Positions 51,644-60,517 of a stretch of 64,000 bases of DNA are shown in pieces (position 1 is the first letter of the stretch; each line of letters opens with the position of its first letter). The notes under the pieces were generated by a model that did no database searches, was not told the DNA's origin, and worked only from the letters and a program-made list of their open reading frames with translations. Made by a program: the position numbers and the translations under genes. Origin of the DNA: an uncultured Phascolarctobacterium sp. (GTDB lineage Bacteria > Bacillota > Negativicutes > Acidaminococcales > Acidaminococcaceae); NCBI GenBank assembly GCA_949299135.1, contig CASFZG010000012.1, forward strand, positions 21,401 through 85,400, in the 5' to 3' direction.

Positions 51644-52879
51644 ATGTCAGAAAACGCTTTGCCGGTTTTTACAAAAGATATGAAAGCCACGCATACCATA
51701 CTTGTACCGGGTATGCTGCCGTTTCATTTCGCGCTTCTGCGCTCGGCACTGCAAAGCTGCGGCTATAAGGCAGAAATTTTGCAGAACACCGGACGCGAAG
51801 TTATCGAAACGGGATTAAAATACGTTAACAGTGATATTTGCTACCCAGCACTGCTCGTTATCGGGCAAATTATCAGCGCGCTGGAAAGCGGCAAATACGA
51901 CCTTGACAAAACCGCCGTTATCCTTTCGCAGACGGGCGGCGGCTGCCGTGCCTCCAACTATATTTACTTGCTGCGCAAGGGCATGGAAAAAGCAGGCTTT
52001 GGCAATATCCCTATTATCAGCCTGAACGTAAACGGCATGAACGCACAGCCGGGCTTTGAGCTGAACCTGCCCATGCTGAAAAAACTTATGGCTGCCGTTA
52101 TTTACGGCGATACGCTGATGTACCTTGCCAACAGAACCCGCCCTTACGAAACCATCAAAGGCGCAGTGGACGAACTGGCCAACAAATGGCTGAACAAACT
52201 GGAAAACGCCTTCCTTGAAGGCAAGGCACAGGCTACCAGCACCATGAAACAGCTTTCCAAAGCACTGGCGGAAGACTTTGCCGCCCTGCCGCAGAAGGCG
52301 GAAGAAAAAATCAAAGTCGGCATCGTCGGCGAAATTTACATTAAATACGCCGGGCTTGGCAACAACAATCTGGAACAGTTTTTGCAGAAACAGAACTGCG
52401 AATACATGCTGCCGGGCATGCTGAACTTTATTATGTACTGCGCCGATACCTACCTGACGGACTACAAGCTGTACGGCGGCAAGTTCTTCAAATACGGCAT
52501 CTCCAAAATGGTAATGGTTTATTTGAAGAAGCTGGAAAAAATTATGCTGCACGCGCTGGATACCCAGCCGTTTAAGCCGCCTGCCTCTTACGAAGAAACC
52601 AAGGCGCTGGTTAAAAACGTAATCGGCTACGGCAACAACATGGGCGAAGGCTGGCTGCTGACGGCGGAAATGCTGGAGCTTGCCAAAAACGGCTACAACA
52701 ACATCATCTGCGCACAGCCTTTTGGCTGCCTGCCCAACCACATTGCCGGGCGCGGCATGCTTAACAAAATTAAGGAAATTGCCGAAGACGCCAACATTTT
52801 GCCGATTGACTACGATTCAAGCGCTTCCAAGGTTAACCAGGAAAACCGCATTAAGCTGATGCTGGCAACGGCCGAATAA
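51644..52879 (+). CDS. 2-hydroxyacyl-CoA dehydratase (HgdB/BcrC)-like protein, probable partner of the activase
   Basis: A 411-residue protein with Cys motifs typical of the D-component/double-cubane family: NSDICYPALLVIGQI, SQTGGGCRASNYIYLL, and CAQPFGCLPNHIAGRG near the C-terminus. Proteins of this fold carry [4Fe-4S] or [8Fe-9S] clusters and perform low-potential reductions when an ASKHA ATPase feeds them electrons. Starts 24 bases after the activase gene with AAGGAG. Together the two (972 + 411 residues) match the length of single-chain versions of about 1,400 residues, so this is a split form. Physiological substrate unknown. Confidence 0.82.
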   Translation: MSENALPVFTKDMKATHTILVPGMLPFHFALLRSALQSCGYKAEILQNTGREVIETGLKYVNSDICYPALLVIGQIISALESGKYDLDKTAVILSQTGGGCRASNYIYLLRKGMEKAGFGNIPIISLNVNGMNAQPGFELNLPMLKKLMAAVIYGDTLMYLANRTRPYETIKGAVDELANKWLNKLENAFLEGKAQATSTMKQLSKALAEDFAALPQKAEEKIKVGIVGEIYIKYAGLGNNNLEQFLQKQNCEYMLPGMLNFIMYCADTYLTDYKLYGGKFFKYGISKMVMVYLKKLEKIMLHALDTQPFKPPASYEETKALVKNVIGYGNNMGEGWLLTAEMLELAKNGYNNIICAQPFGCLPNHIAGRGMLNKIKEIAEDANILPIDYDSSASKVNQENRIKLMLATAE

Positions 52880-52892
52880 AACGCAAAAAATT

Positions 52893-52930
52893 ACCCCGCT
52901 TACCATTACGGTAAACGGGGTTTTATTTTT
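52893..52930. terminator. Terminator after the activase/dehydratase pair
   Basis: Stem ACCCCGCTTACC/GGTAAACGGGGT with one mismatch, followed by TTTATTTTT, between convergent genes. Confidence 0.85.
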
Positions 52931-52947
52931 GTTTTGGTTGTCAGGGA

Positions 52948-53934
52948 TTAGTTGCTGCCCTGATAAACCATGCCCTGAATTTCGGTATCGCCTTTAACCT
53001 GTACAAAGGTGATGGAACCGGCCGGGATATTTACGGATTTACCGGTTACAAACGCACCGCCGATTACACCGATAGGCCCAAGCACAACCATGCCGCCGAT
53101 AGTAGCGCCTGCTGCGCCGGCAATGGTCTTGGCTTCCTGTTTGGCAATTTCGCCGAGGAATACTTTAACATGGGTGTTATCGATTGCATAAAGGAAACCG
53201 AAGTCAACGTCGATGCGGGCATCCTGACCGAACATACGCGGGCCGACAACCTTCGTAACTTTGCCAAGGCCTTCAGCGCCTTTGGGGATTACGAGCACGT
53301 CGTTAACGAATACGTTATCGGCAACTTTGTATTTAACAACGTCGCCTGCCTGCGCGGTTTTGCTGCTCAGGTCTTCGGCAAATTCCAGTTTAATTACGCT
53401 GTCTTTCGGCAGAGTAACGGTTTCAACAACTACAATGCCATCCTGGAAAGCAAGGTTTGCCAGAGCTTCCAGACGGCTGGCAAGAGAACCGGTGCCAACT
53501 TCGCCGTTAAGCATGGTTTCCAGCGATTCAATACGGCTCTTGGCCGGGCCGCCTGCCGTGCTTTCGGTAAACTGCCATTCAACAGCACTCAGCTTGGTTA
53601 AAAAGCTTGCTTCGCCGCTGCCGGCATAACCGTTAACATAATCATACAAATTGTCAACTCTATTTAAAATCGGGTCAGTGGTAATGGTGCCGTAAACGTC
53701 GTCTTCAAGGCTGTCCGTTCTGGTAACCAGCGCACCTGCCTGTTCAGTGCCATATAATGTTCTTTCCAGCGCAGCCAGTTTTTCGCTGGCAGACATGGTT
53801 TTCGGCGCTGCGGTTTGTTCAATAGCGGCGCTTGCCGAAATTTCATCGCCGCCGGCGGCTAAGGCAACGCCCGGGAAAACGGACGTAACAGTAAGCGATA
53901 AGGTTAAAAGTAAGGTAAGGAGTTTCTGTTTCAT
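52948..53934 (-). CDS. Secreted protein of unknown function with repeated N-terminal motifs and a glycine-zipper segment
   Basis: I do not recognise a named family. ATG 53934 follows GGAGGT and gives a 328-residue product with a signal peptide (LLTLLLTLSLTVTSVFPGVALA). Residues 45-175 carry degenerate repeats (LAALERTLYGTEQ, LEDDVYGT, IESLETMLNGEVGTG, SRLEAL), probably helical. A beta-rich domain follows (LPKDSVIKLEFAEDLSSKTA, then FVNDVLVIPKGAEGLGKV). Near residues 270-295 is a glycine-zipper-like hydrophobic run (GAAGATIGGMVVLGPIGVIG). A periplasmic or outer-membrane-associated location is likely. An extended -10 (TGTTATAAT) lies upstream. Confidence 0.7.
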   Translation of the reverse strand: MKQKLLTLLLTLSLTVTSVFPGVALAAGGDEISASAAIEQTAAPKTMSASEKLAALERTLYGTEQAGALVTRTDSLEDDVYGTITTDPILNRVDNLYDYVNGYAGSGEASFLTKLSAVEWQFTESTAGGPAKSRIESLETMLNGEVGTGSLASRLEALANLAFQDGIVVVETVTLPKDSVIKLEFAEDLSSKTAQAGDVVKYKVADNVFVNDVLVIPKGAEGLGKVTKVVGPRMFGQDARIDVDFGFLYAIDNTHVKVFLGEIAKQEAKTIAGAAGATIGGMVVLGPIGVIGGAFVTGKSVNIPAGSITFVQVKGDTEIQGMVYQGSN

Positions 53935-54002
53935 TTTCGTACCTCCATGTTGATATATATAATCATTATAACACAAAGCCGCACAAAAAAATAGTAAACT
54001 AA

Positions 54003-54035
54003 TTGAAAACCGGGCCTGCATTATACAAGCCCGGT
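54003..54035 (-). terminator. Terminator after the VirK/YbjX gene
   Basis: Minus-strand stem ACCGGGC/GCCCGGT followed by TTTTC. Confidence 0.65.
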
Positions 54036-54044
54036 AAATTTTTA

Positions 54045-54950
54045 TTATGCTTTTAAATATTTGCCAAGGTTTTGCGCCACGGCTTCCTTCATTTCGTCCA
54101 TTTTGGCAAAACGCCTTCTGTGCTGCGCACGTTTGGAAGGCTTCAGTTCCTCCATGGATTTGCGGTATTCCGGAATGGGAATTTCGTAAAAGCGCTTGTC
54201 GTCAAGCTGGTGCCCTTCGCACTCTGCCCAGAAATCATCAAGCGATGTTTTCAGCTTGCGGTCGATACGCACATGGTTCATGGCGTAATAGCCTTCGTTG
54301 CTGACGGCATAAATTTTTTCGCATCCCAGTACATGCGCCACATTGCGGATGCCATAGAAAATAAGGTTCTTGGTGCGGTAGCCGAAGAAAGCTTTGGTTA
54401 AGCCCTTGATAACTTCCGAACCGTTGGGCGTGCCCTGCAACGCGCCAATCCACAGCGCAGGTTTGCCTTCCTTATCCGGCGCGAGCCAGAACATAATCTG
54501 GTACAGCGCTTCGGTATCCCATTTCAGCACCAGCGACAGGCAGCCTTCCTTGCGCTGACCGGCGTGGAACCACAGCTCCAGCGTCAGCGGCTTTTCTTCA
54601 TAGCTGTCCTCCCACAGGCGCAGCATTTCGCCGTTCACATACAGCCTGCGCAGAGCTTCTTCGTTTAATTTAGCTTCCAGAAACTCCACATGCGCTTTAA
54701 TCAGCGCAATGCGCTCCGTGTAGTTGCTGTTTTTATAAAAGAACTGGCGCGTAGCCTGTTCCACAAAACTGGTGGTGTGGTGCAGCATATCGCGCCTTAA
54801 GGGCGTTGCCGCAAAAAAATCCAGCAGCCCGCTGATTTCCGCACTGTGCAGCATGCAGCGCGTGCGGAAAACAACGTATCGTTTCCATTCTTTTAATATC
54901 TCTGTCTTGTACAGGCTATGCCCGATATGACTTAAAATTTCCGTATCCAT
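54045..54950 (-). CDS. VirK/YbjX (DUF535) family protein
   Basis: A 301-residue protein with the DUF535 signatures WIGALQGTPNGSEVIKGLTKAFFGYRTKNL, KIYAVSNEGYYAMN and the C-terminal PSKRAQHRRR. Enterobacterial VirK and YbjX are linked to virulence and peptide resistance, but no activity is established. No signal peptide, so cytoplasmic. GAGG lies six bases before the ATG. It has its own promoter overlapping the end of ppk. Confidence 0.85.
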   Translation of the reverse strand: MDTEILSHIGHSLYKTEILKEWKRYVVFRTRCMLHSAEISGLLDFFAATPLRRDMLHHTTSFVEQATRQFFYKNSNYTERIALIKAHVEFLEAKLNEEALRRLYVNGEMLRLWEDSYEEKPLTLELWFHAGQRKEGCLSLVLKWDTEALYQIMFWLAPDKEGKPALWIGALQGTPNGSEVIKGLTKAFFGYRTKNLIFYGIRNVAHVLGCEKIYAVSNEGYYAMNHVRIDRKLKTSLDDFWAECEGHQLDDKRFYEIPIPEYRKSMEELKPSKRAQHRRRFAKMDEMKEAVAQNLGKYLKA

Positions 54951-54979
54951 GTCAGCCTCGCAATTGTTTGATATGTTAC

Positions 54980-55009
54980 ATTATAACACATCGCAGGCTG
55001 CGCTGCCAG
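54980..55009 (-). promoter_or_regulatory. Promoter of the VirK/YbjX gene
   Basis: -35 CTGGCA and extended -10 TGTTATAAT are 18 bases apart on the minus strand, in the 61-base gap after ppk. Confidence 0.6.
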
Positions 55010-55011
55010 TG

Positions 55012-57129
55012 TTATGCCTTGTCGCGGTTGTACATCGGGCGCAGGCGTTCCTGCATCGGGATTTTGTCCGCCGTTGCGGCGAGCAGTGCCCATTCGTACA
55101 GCGTGCTTTGCGCGCCGACGGGTTCCAACCTGTTGGTTACGCGGCGGTAAGTGCCGTTACTTTGCATCATGTGCGCGCCGACGTTGTCGCGCAGGTAAAG
55201 GTCAAGCACTTTTTTGATGCGCTCGATATGCGCCGGGGTTTCCACCGGGAAGAACAGTTCAACGCGGTCGTTCAGGTTACGCGGCATCCAGTCCGCACTG
55301 GACAGGAACAGCTGCTCCTTGCCGCCGCCCTGGAACCAGAAAATACGGCTGTGTTCCAGCTGCCTGCCGACGATGCTGCGCACGGTAATATTGTCGCTGA
55401 TGCCGTCCATGCCCGCGCGCAAACCGCAGATACCACGGATAATCAGGTCTATCTTCACGCCTGCCATCGAAGCCTCATACAGCTTCTGGATAACAGGGTA
55501 GTCAATCAGGGAGTTCATCTTGGCGATGATGTGGCCCGTGCCGCCGTTTTTAACAATGGCGATTTCGTTGTCAATCAGCTCGTAAATCTTTTTACGCAGG
55601 CCGAGCGGCGCCATAACCAGCTTGTTCCATACCGGCGGGTCGGAATAACCGGACAGCACGTTGAAGAACGCCGATGCGTCGCTGCCGAACTGGTCGTTGG
55701 CAGTCATCAGGCCCATATCGGTGTACAGCTTGGCGGTGTTATCGTTGTAGTTGCCCGTGCCAAGATGCACATAGCGTTTAATGCCATCGGCTTCCTTGCG
55801 CACAACAAGGATAATTTTGGCGTGGGTCTTGAGGCCCATCAAACCGTAAATTACATGGCAGCCCGCTTGTTCAAGGCGGCGAGCCCACAGGATGTTGTTT
55901 TCTTCATCAAAGCGCGCTTTTAATTCAACCAGTACCGTAACCTGCTTGCCGTTTTCGGCTGCGCGTGCCAGTGCCGCAACTATCGGCGAGTTGCCGCTGA
56001 CGCGGTACAAAGTCTGCTTGATTGCCAGTACGTTGGGGTCATCGGCAGCGTCGCTGACAAATTTAACAACGGCATCAAAGCTTTCAAACGGGTGGTGCAA
56101 AAGCACATCGCGCTCACGCAGAACTGCAAAAATATCGCTGTCGTCAGGCAGCTCCAGCGGGCGCTGCGGCACAAATGGCTCATACAGCCACGGCCACATG
56201 CCGGGCAGCGAAGCAAATTTAAAGAAGCAGGTTGCGTCAAGCGGCCCGTTGATTTCGTAAACCTCCTGCTCGGTAATATCCAGATTATCGTACAGGAACT
56301 TACGGATACGGCTGTTGGCCTTGTTATAAATCTCCAGCCTTACGGAAGCGCCGCGCGTACGTGCGCGCAGGGATTTTTCCACTTCCTTCAGCAGATTATC
56401 GATGTCGTCCTCGTCAACTTCCAGGTCACTGTCGCGCGTAATACGAAACGGCACAATGTCCAGAATCTTGCAGCCGCTGTACAAATCTCCGCAGTGCTCG
56501 TTGATAACGTCCTCCAAAAATACAAAGGTACGCTTGCTCTCACCCGGCACTTCAATCAGGCGCGGCAGTACGGAAGGCACCTGCACAATACCCATGCTGT
56601 CCTCGCCCTCCTGATTGGTCAGCTCAACGGCAAGGTTTAAGGTTTTGTTTGCTAAAAACGGGAAGGGGCGCGAAGCGTCAACCGCCATCGGCGTCAGTAC
56701 CGGGAAGATTTCTTCCTGATAATAGCCTTCCAGCCAGCGGCGCCCGCCCTCGCTCAAATCACTGACGCGGCAGATATAAATGCCTGCGGCGCGCAGTTCC
56801 TTAATCAGCGAAAGCAGATATTTGTTTAAAAGGCGCATCTGGTCATGCGCGGATTTACTGATTTCCGCCAGCTGCTGTTTAACCGTCAGCCCGGCGGCGT
56901 CGCGCTTGTTGATGCCGTTTTCAAACTGGTCCCACAGCCCGGCAACGCGCACCATAAAAAACTCGTCAAGGTTCGAGGCGGTAATCGCCACAAATTTTAA
57001 GCGTTCCAGGAGCGGCGTGGTTTTAACGCCGGCTTCGCGCAGTACGCGCAGGTTAAATTTTAACCAGCTCAGTTCGCGGTTAAAAAAGTATTCCGGTTTG
57101 TTAAGATTGATTTTTTCTTTCTTTTCCAT
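55012..57129 (-). CDS. ppk: Polyphosphate kinase 1
   Basis: Reversibly makes polyphosphate from ATP at the inner membrane. The 705-residue enzyme has the N-terminal ppk signature (YFFNRELSWLKFNLRVL), the first catalytic half (DVLLHHPFESFD), the autophosphorylated His in MGLKTHAKIILVV, and the conserved YVHLGTGNYNDNTAKLYTDMGLMT. The length is normal. The start codon abuts the stop of the Ppx-like gene, so the two form one operon. Confidence 0.96.
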   Translation of the reverse strand: MEKKEKINLNKPEYFFNRELSWLKFNLRVLREAGVKTTPLLERLKFVAITASNLDEFFMVRVAGLWDQFENGINKRDAAGLTVKQQLAEISKSAHDQMRLLNKYLLSLIKELRAAGIYICRVSDLSEGGRRWLEGYYQEEIFPVLTPMAVDASRPFPFLANKTLNLAVELTNQEGEDSMGIVQVPSVLPRLIEVPGESKRTFVFLEDVINEHCGDLYSGCKILDIVPFRITRDSDLEVDEDDIDNLLKEVEKSLRARTRGASVRLEIYNKANSRIRKFLYDNLDITEQEVYEINGPLDATCFFKFASLPGMWPWLYEPFVPQRPLELPDDSDIFAVLRERDVLLHHPFESFDAVVKFVSDAADDPNVLAIKQTLYRVSGNSPIVAALARAAENGKQVTVLVELKARFDEENNILWARRLEQAGCHVIYGLMGLKTHAKIILVVRKEADGIKRYVHLGTGNYNDNTAKLYTDMGLMTANDQFGSDASAFFNVLSGYSDPPVWNKLVMAPLGLRKKIYELIDNEIAIVKNGGTGHIIAKMNSLIDYPVIQKLYEASMAGVKIDLIIRGICGLRAGMDGISDNITVRSIVGRQLEHSRIFWFQGGGKEQLFLSSADWMPRNLNDRVELFFPVETPAHIERIKKVLDLYLRDNVGAHMMQSNGTYRRVTNRLEPVGAQSTLYEWALLAATADKIPMQERLRPMYNRDKA

Positions 57130-58683
57130 TTATCTTTCCACCCGTTCCAAAACTGCCTGTAATCCGTAAACTTCTTCAAAGAACGATGCCTTGGAAGCAA
57201 ACGTCCATTCCTCAATCGTCAAATCCTCGCGCGTAACGGCTTCCACCTTCATCACGCCGTTTTTAACATTTACGCGGCAGCTTTTAATTTTCTGTTTGTA
57301 GCTGCGGTCCATTGCGTCCGCCAGACGCACCAGCGCAGCAAGTTTTGCCACCAGCGGCATAATCTCCGGCGACATTTCCTCCACGTCGGCGTGGATACTG
57401 CCGCTGAACAGCCTGTGCGCATGGTAATAGCTGGCCAGCGCCACAATCTTTTTATCCAGCTCGCTGAAACCAAGCATATCGCTCGACATCAGCAGCTTGT
57501 AGCTGTACAGAGAATGGCTGCGCAGCGATACGTATTTGCCGATATCGTGCAGCAGCGCCGTTGCCTGAAGTAAGATGCGGCTGTGGCTGTCCAGCCCGTG
57601 GTGCTTGCCCAGCTTGTCAAACATTGCCACCGCCAGCTTTTCAACCTGACGGGAATGTGCCTCGTCGTAATGGTAACGCCTGCCGATGCTGTGGAACAAA
57701 CTAAGTTGCTCCTGCTCCAGCTCTGCGGCGTAATCCCTGTTGGTTTTCGGCCCGATGTGCAGCAGGCAGATGCCGTCGATAAAGCGGTCGTCCGTCAGGA
57801 TGATTTCCTGCACCTGCACCAGAGCCAACAGCTGCTCGTACAATAAAATGGTCGGCACAACAAGTTCGGCAATGTCCTCGTTAATTTTAAACACTTTGAT
57901 AATCTGCGGCAGGTTCAGCGCATGCACCGTTTTAAACAGCTGCATAAACTGCTCCGTCTTAATGCGGATTACGCCCGCCTTAAACTCAATGCCCAGCATC
58001 TGCAAAAGCAGCTCCGATTCCGCACCGGAAAGCACAAGGTAACGCACCTGCTCGTTTTTCAGCGCATCCCTTACCGCCCCCATCGTGCTGGAAAGATATT
58101 CCGCCAAAGCCTGGTTAAACTTCATCGAGCTGCGCTGGTTGCGGTTAAAGCTTTCCTTCACGCGGATAACGCCGATGTTTAAATTCTGCTGGTAGCGGAT
58201 TACGTTATCCTTTACAAAGGTAATGCCCAGCCCGCCGGACGAAATATCCATCATCAGCATGCTCTCATCCACGCCGGTGAGGCCATCCAGCTTCATCGTG
58301 CGGCGGATTGACTGATACTTCGTGTAAATTTCCTCCGGTAAATCAATAACGGTAACTTTCAGCCCCGTGCGGATATAAATCTGGTCAATCAAAAATACGC
58401 GGTTCAGCGCCTCGCGCACGGCGGTAGTCGCCTGCATGCTGTATTCCTCAACCTCGTACTCCGTCATCAGGCGCTTAAAGCCGACAAGGAGCTCGCAGAT
58501 TTCGTTAACCATGCTGAACGGGATAATTTTATTTTTAAAGGTTTCCTCGCCCAGACGCACGCGGCGGTTACATTCTTCAAGAATTTTAATGTTGTTCAAA
58601 TTGCGGTACTGCACAATCTGCATGCTTATCATCTCAGAGCCGAGATGAATGGCCGCAAAAATTTTATATTGTTTTTTTCTCAC
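57130..58683 (-). CDS. Ppx/GppA-HD protein with degenerate phosphatase motifs
   Basis: A 517-residue protein with a Ppx/GppA-like ASKHA half (residues 1-310) and an HD half (AVAMFDKLGKHHGL...ATALLHDIGKYV). In active exopolyphosphatases the first motif is close to DIGSNS and the second DLGGGS; here they read HLGSEM and DISSGG, so the acid and Ser/Asn residues are altered. The HD motif is intact. It may be a regulatory or hydrolytic protein acting with ppk rather than a true exopolyphosphatase. The initiator is GTG 58683 with GAGGTGG upstream. It is divergent from a second Ppx gene. Confidence 0.82.
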   Translation of the reverse strand: MRKKQYKIFAAIHLGSEMISMQIVQYRNLNNIKILEECNRRVRLGEETFKNKIIPFSMVNEICELLVGFKRLMTEYEVEEYSMQATTAVREALNRVFLIDQIYIRTGLKVTVIDLPEEIYTKYQSIRRTMKLDGLTGVDESMLMMDISSGGLGITFVKDNVIRYQQNLNIGVIRVKESFNRNQRSSMKFNQALAEYLSSTMGAVRDALKNEQVRYLVLSGAESELLLQMLGIEFKAGVIRIKTEQFMQLFKTVHALNLPQIIKVFKINEDIAELVVPTILLYEQLLALVQVQEIILTDDRFIDGICLLHIGPKTNRDYAAELEQEQLSLFHSIGRRYHYDEAHSRQVEKLAVAMFDKLGKHHGLDSHSRILLQATALLHDIGKYVSLRSHSLYSYKLLMSSDMLGFSELDKKIVALASYYHAHRLFSGSIHADVEEMSPEIMPLVAKLAALVRLADAMDRSYKQKIKSCRVNVKNGVMKVEAVTREDLTIEEWTFASKASFFEEVYGLQAVLERVER

Positions 58684-58890
58684 ATGACCACCTCATTTGA
58701 GTATTACTTAAATATTTCGACACGTACGCTTCAAATCCTTGCTTTTAACAAAGTTTTTACCGCGCTTTGCAATGCTTTTTACATTTTTTATCCCTGCATG
58801 CAGGATTTTTTACTTTTGCCGGTAAATATATAATACTATGTGACTTGAACGGAACAAATTTTTAACCATAATCTGCGGGAGGGATGAACT
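58684..58890. other. Divergent intergenic region of the polyphosphate locus
   Basis: 207 AT-rich bases between two divergent Ppx genes. A plus-strand TATAAT (near 58830) has no convincing -35. A CCTGCATGCAGG palindrome (58793-58804) is the only evident symmetric element. No gene is seen. Confidence 0.4.
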
Positions 58891-60403
58891 TTGCAGAGGA
58901 TTGCGATTATAGATATCGGCTCCAACTCGGCGCGCCTTGTAATAACGCATATTTACAAAAACGGCGCCTACAACATGGTTTATAACCAGAAGGAAGCCCT
59001 GCGCTTAAGCCAGAAGACCGCCGCAGGCCTTTACCGACACCATTGAAACCATGAAAAGTTTTGCCTATATGTGCAAACTGTACCACGCAGACAGGATTAT
59101 TGCCGTGGCAACGGCCGCCATCCGCAATGCGGGCAACGGTGCGGAGCTTACGCGCCTCGTACAGCGTGAAACAGGCATCAGCCTGCACATTATAACGGGC
59201 AACACCGAAGCCTATATCAGTTACCTCGGCGTTATCAACACCCTTCCCTACCACAGCGGCATTATTTTCGACCTGGGCGGCGGCAGCACGGAGCTGATTC
59301 TGTTTCGGGACCGCAAAATACTGGAATCCGTTTCCGTTCCTATCGGCGCAGTAAACACCACCGCACTTTTTAACACGCGCAACACCGTAAGTTCTTCCGT
59401 TTACGGCGAATTAAGCTTCTTTCTGCGCACGCGCCTTGCGGAATACCCCTGGCTGAAACAGCCCAAGCTTCCGCTTATCGGCGTAGGCGGCACGGCGCGC
59501 ACCATAGGCAAAATGCATCAGCGCGCCACCAAATACCCCACAACCAAAATTCATAACTATAAATTAACGGTACAGGCCTTCCGCGGCATTTTTAATCGTC
59601 TTAAAGGCAGTACGCTGGAAGAACGCAAAAAAATCTCCGGCTTAAGCAGCGACCGCGCCGATATCATCTTTGCAGGTGCCGCCATCATCAACGCCCTGTT
59701 TGAAGTAACCGGCAGCAAGCAGCTTATTACATCGGGCTGCGGCCTGCGCGAAGGGCTGTTTTTTGACTATTACAGCAAAGAGCGCAATATACCGCTGATT
59801 GCCGACGATATTTTGGCGCGCAGCACCGAAAACATTTTGAACCTGTACACGCCGGACGTAACGCACAGCCAACACGTAACGGAACTGGCACTGCAAATGT
59901 TTGACAGCTGGAAGCAGCTGCACGGGCTGGGCAAAAGCTGCCGCCGCCTTTTAAAAACAGCGGCGCTGCTGCACGACATCGGCATTACCATTAACTTTTA
60001 CAGCCACGCGCGCCACAGCGCCTATATGATTCAAAACGCGAAACTTTTCGGGCTTACGCATAAAGAGCAGCTGCTGGCTTCGGCCGTTGCAGGCTGGCAT
60101 AACGGCGTAAGCAAAAGCTATTTTTCGCGCGACCCGCTGTATATGACCATGCTGACTGAAAACAACTGGCAGTCGGTAAGCAGGCTGGCGCTGCTTTTAG
60201 CTCTGGCCGAAAGCCTTGATTACACGCAGACCGGTATTTTAAGCGTGGATAAAGCCGGGCTGGATAAAACCGGCGCGTATTTAACGCTGCATGCCGACGG
60301 CAGCCCCCACATTGAAATGCACCAGATTAAAACGCACCTTAAATGGTTTAACAAAGCCATGGGCGTGCCGCTGACCATTACGCTTACGGAACCGGCGCAA
60401 TAA
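58891..60403 (+). pseudogene. ppx: Exopolyphosphatase/GppA-HD gene with frameshift near the 5' end
   Basis: This is the canonical member of the pair. The N-terminal piece starts at TTG 58891 seven bases after GGGAGGG and reads RIAIIDIGSNSARLVITHIY up to KTAAGLYRHH-stop (59046). The matching continuation FTDTIETMKSFAYMCKLYH lies in the next frame and stays open to 60403, with DLGGGSTEL, SGCGLREGLFF and an HD domain (TAALLHDIGI). Compared with the family, about five or six residues are missing at the junction, consistent with a deletion near 17 bases around 59030. The rest (450 codons) looks intact. Frameshift by mutation or by assembly error cannot be told apart here. Confidence 0.8.
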
Positions 60404-60413
60404 TAAAGAGATA

Positions 60414-60456
60414 ACAAAAAGCAGAAACGCTGATAAACCAGCGTTTCTGCTTTTTA
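60414..60456. terminator. Terminator between ppx and the adhesin gene
   Basis: A perfect stem AAAAGCAGAAACGCTG/CAGCGTTTCTGCTTTT with a 6-nt loop, T-rich on both sides, serves two convergent genes. Confidence 0.9.
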
Positions 60457-60517
60457 CGTGGAGGTTTTATTTAACCCTGCGGTTAAACTATGCACTGTTA
60501 TTTAAAATTTATTCTGC

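Noticed and set aside
51815..52741. A 308-codon open frame on the minus strand opposite the HgdB-like gene
   Set aside because: Compositional shadow of a clear gene, rich in Phe, Val and His as such shadows are, without start signals.
54949..55923. A 324-codon frame on the plus strand opposite ppk
   Set aside because: ppk is complete and conserved on the minus strand; the frame shows no family features.
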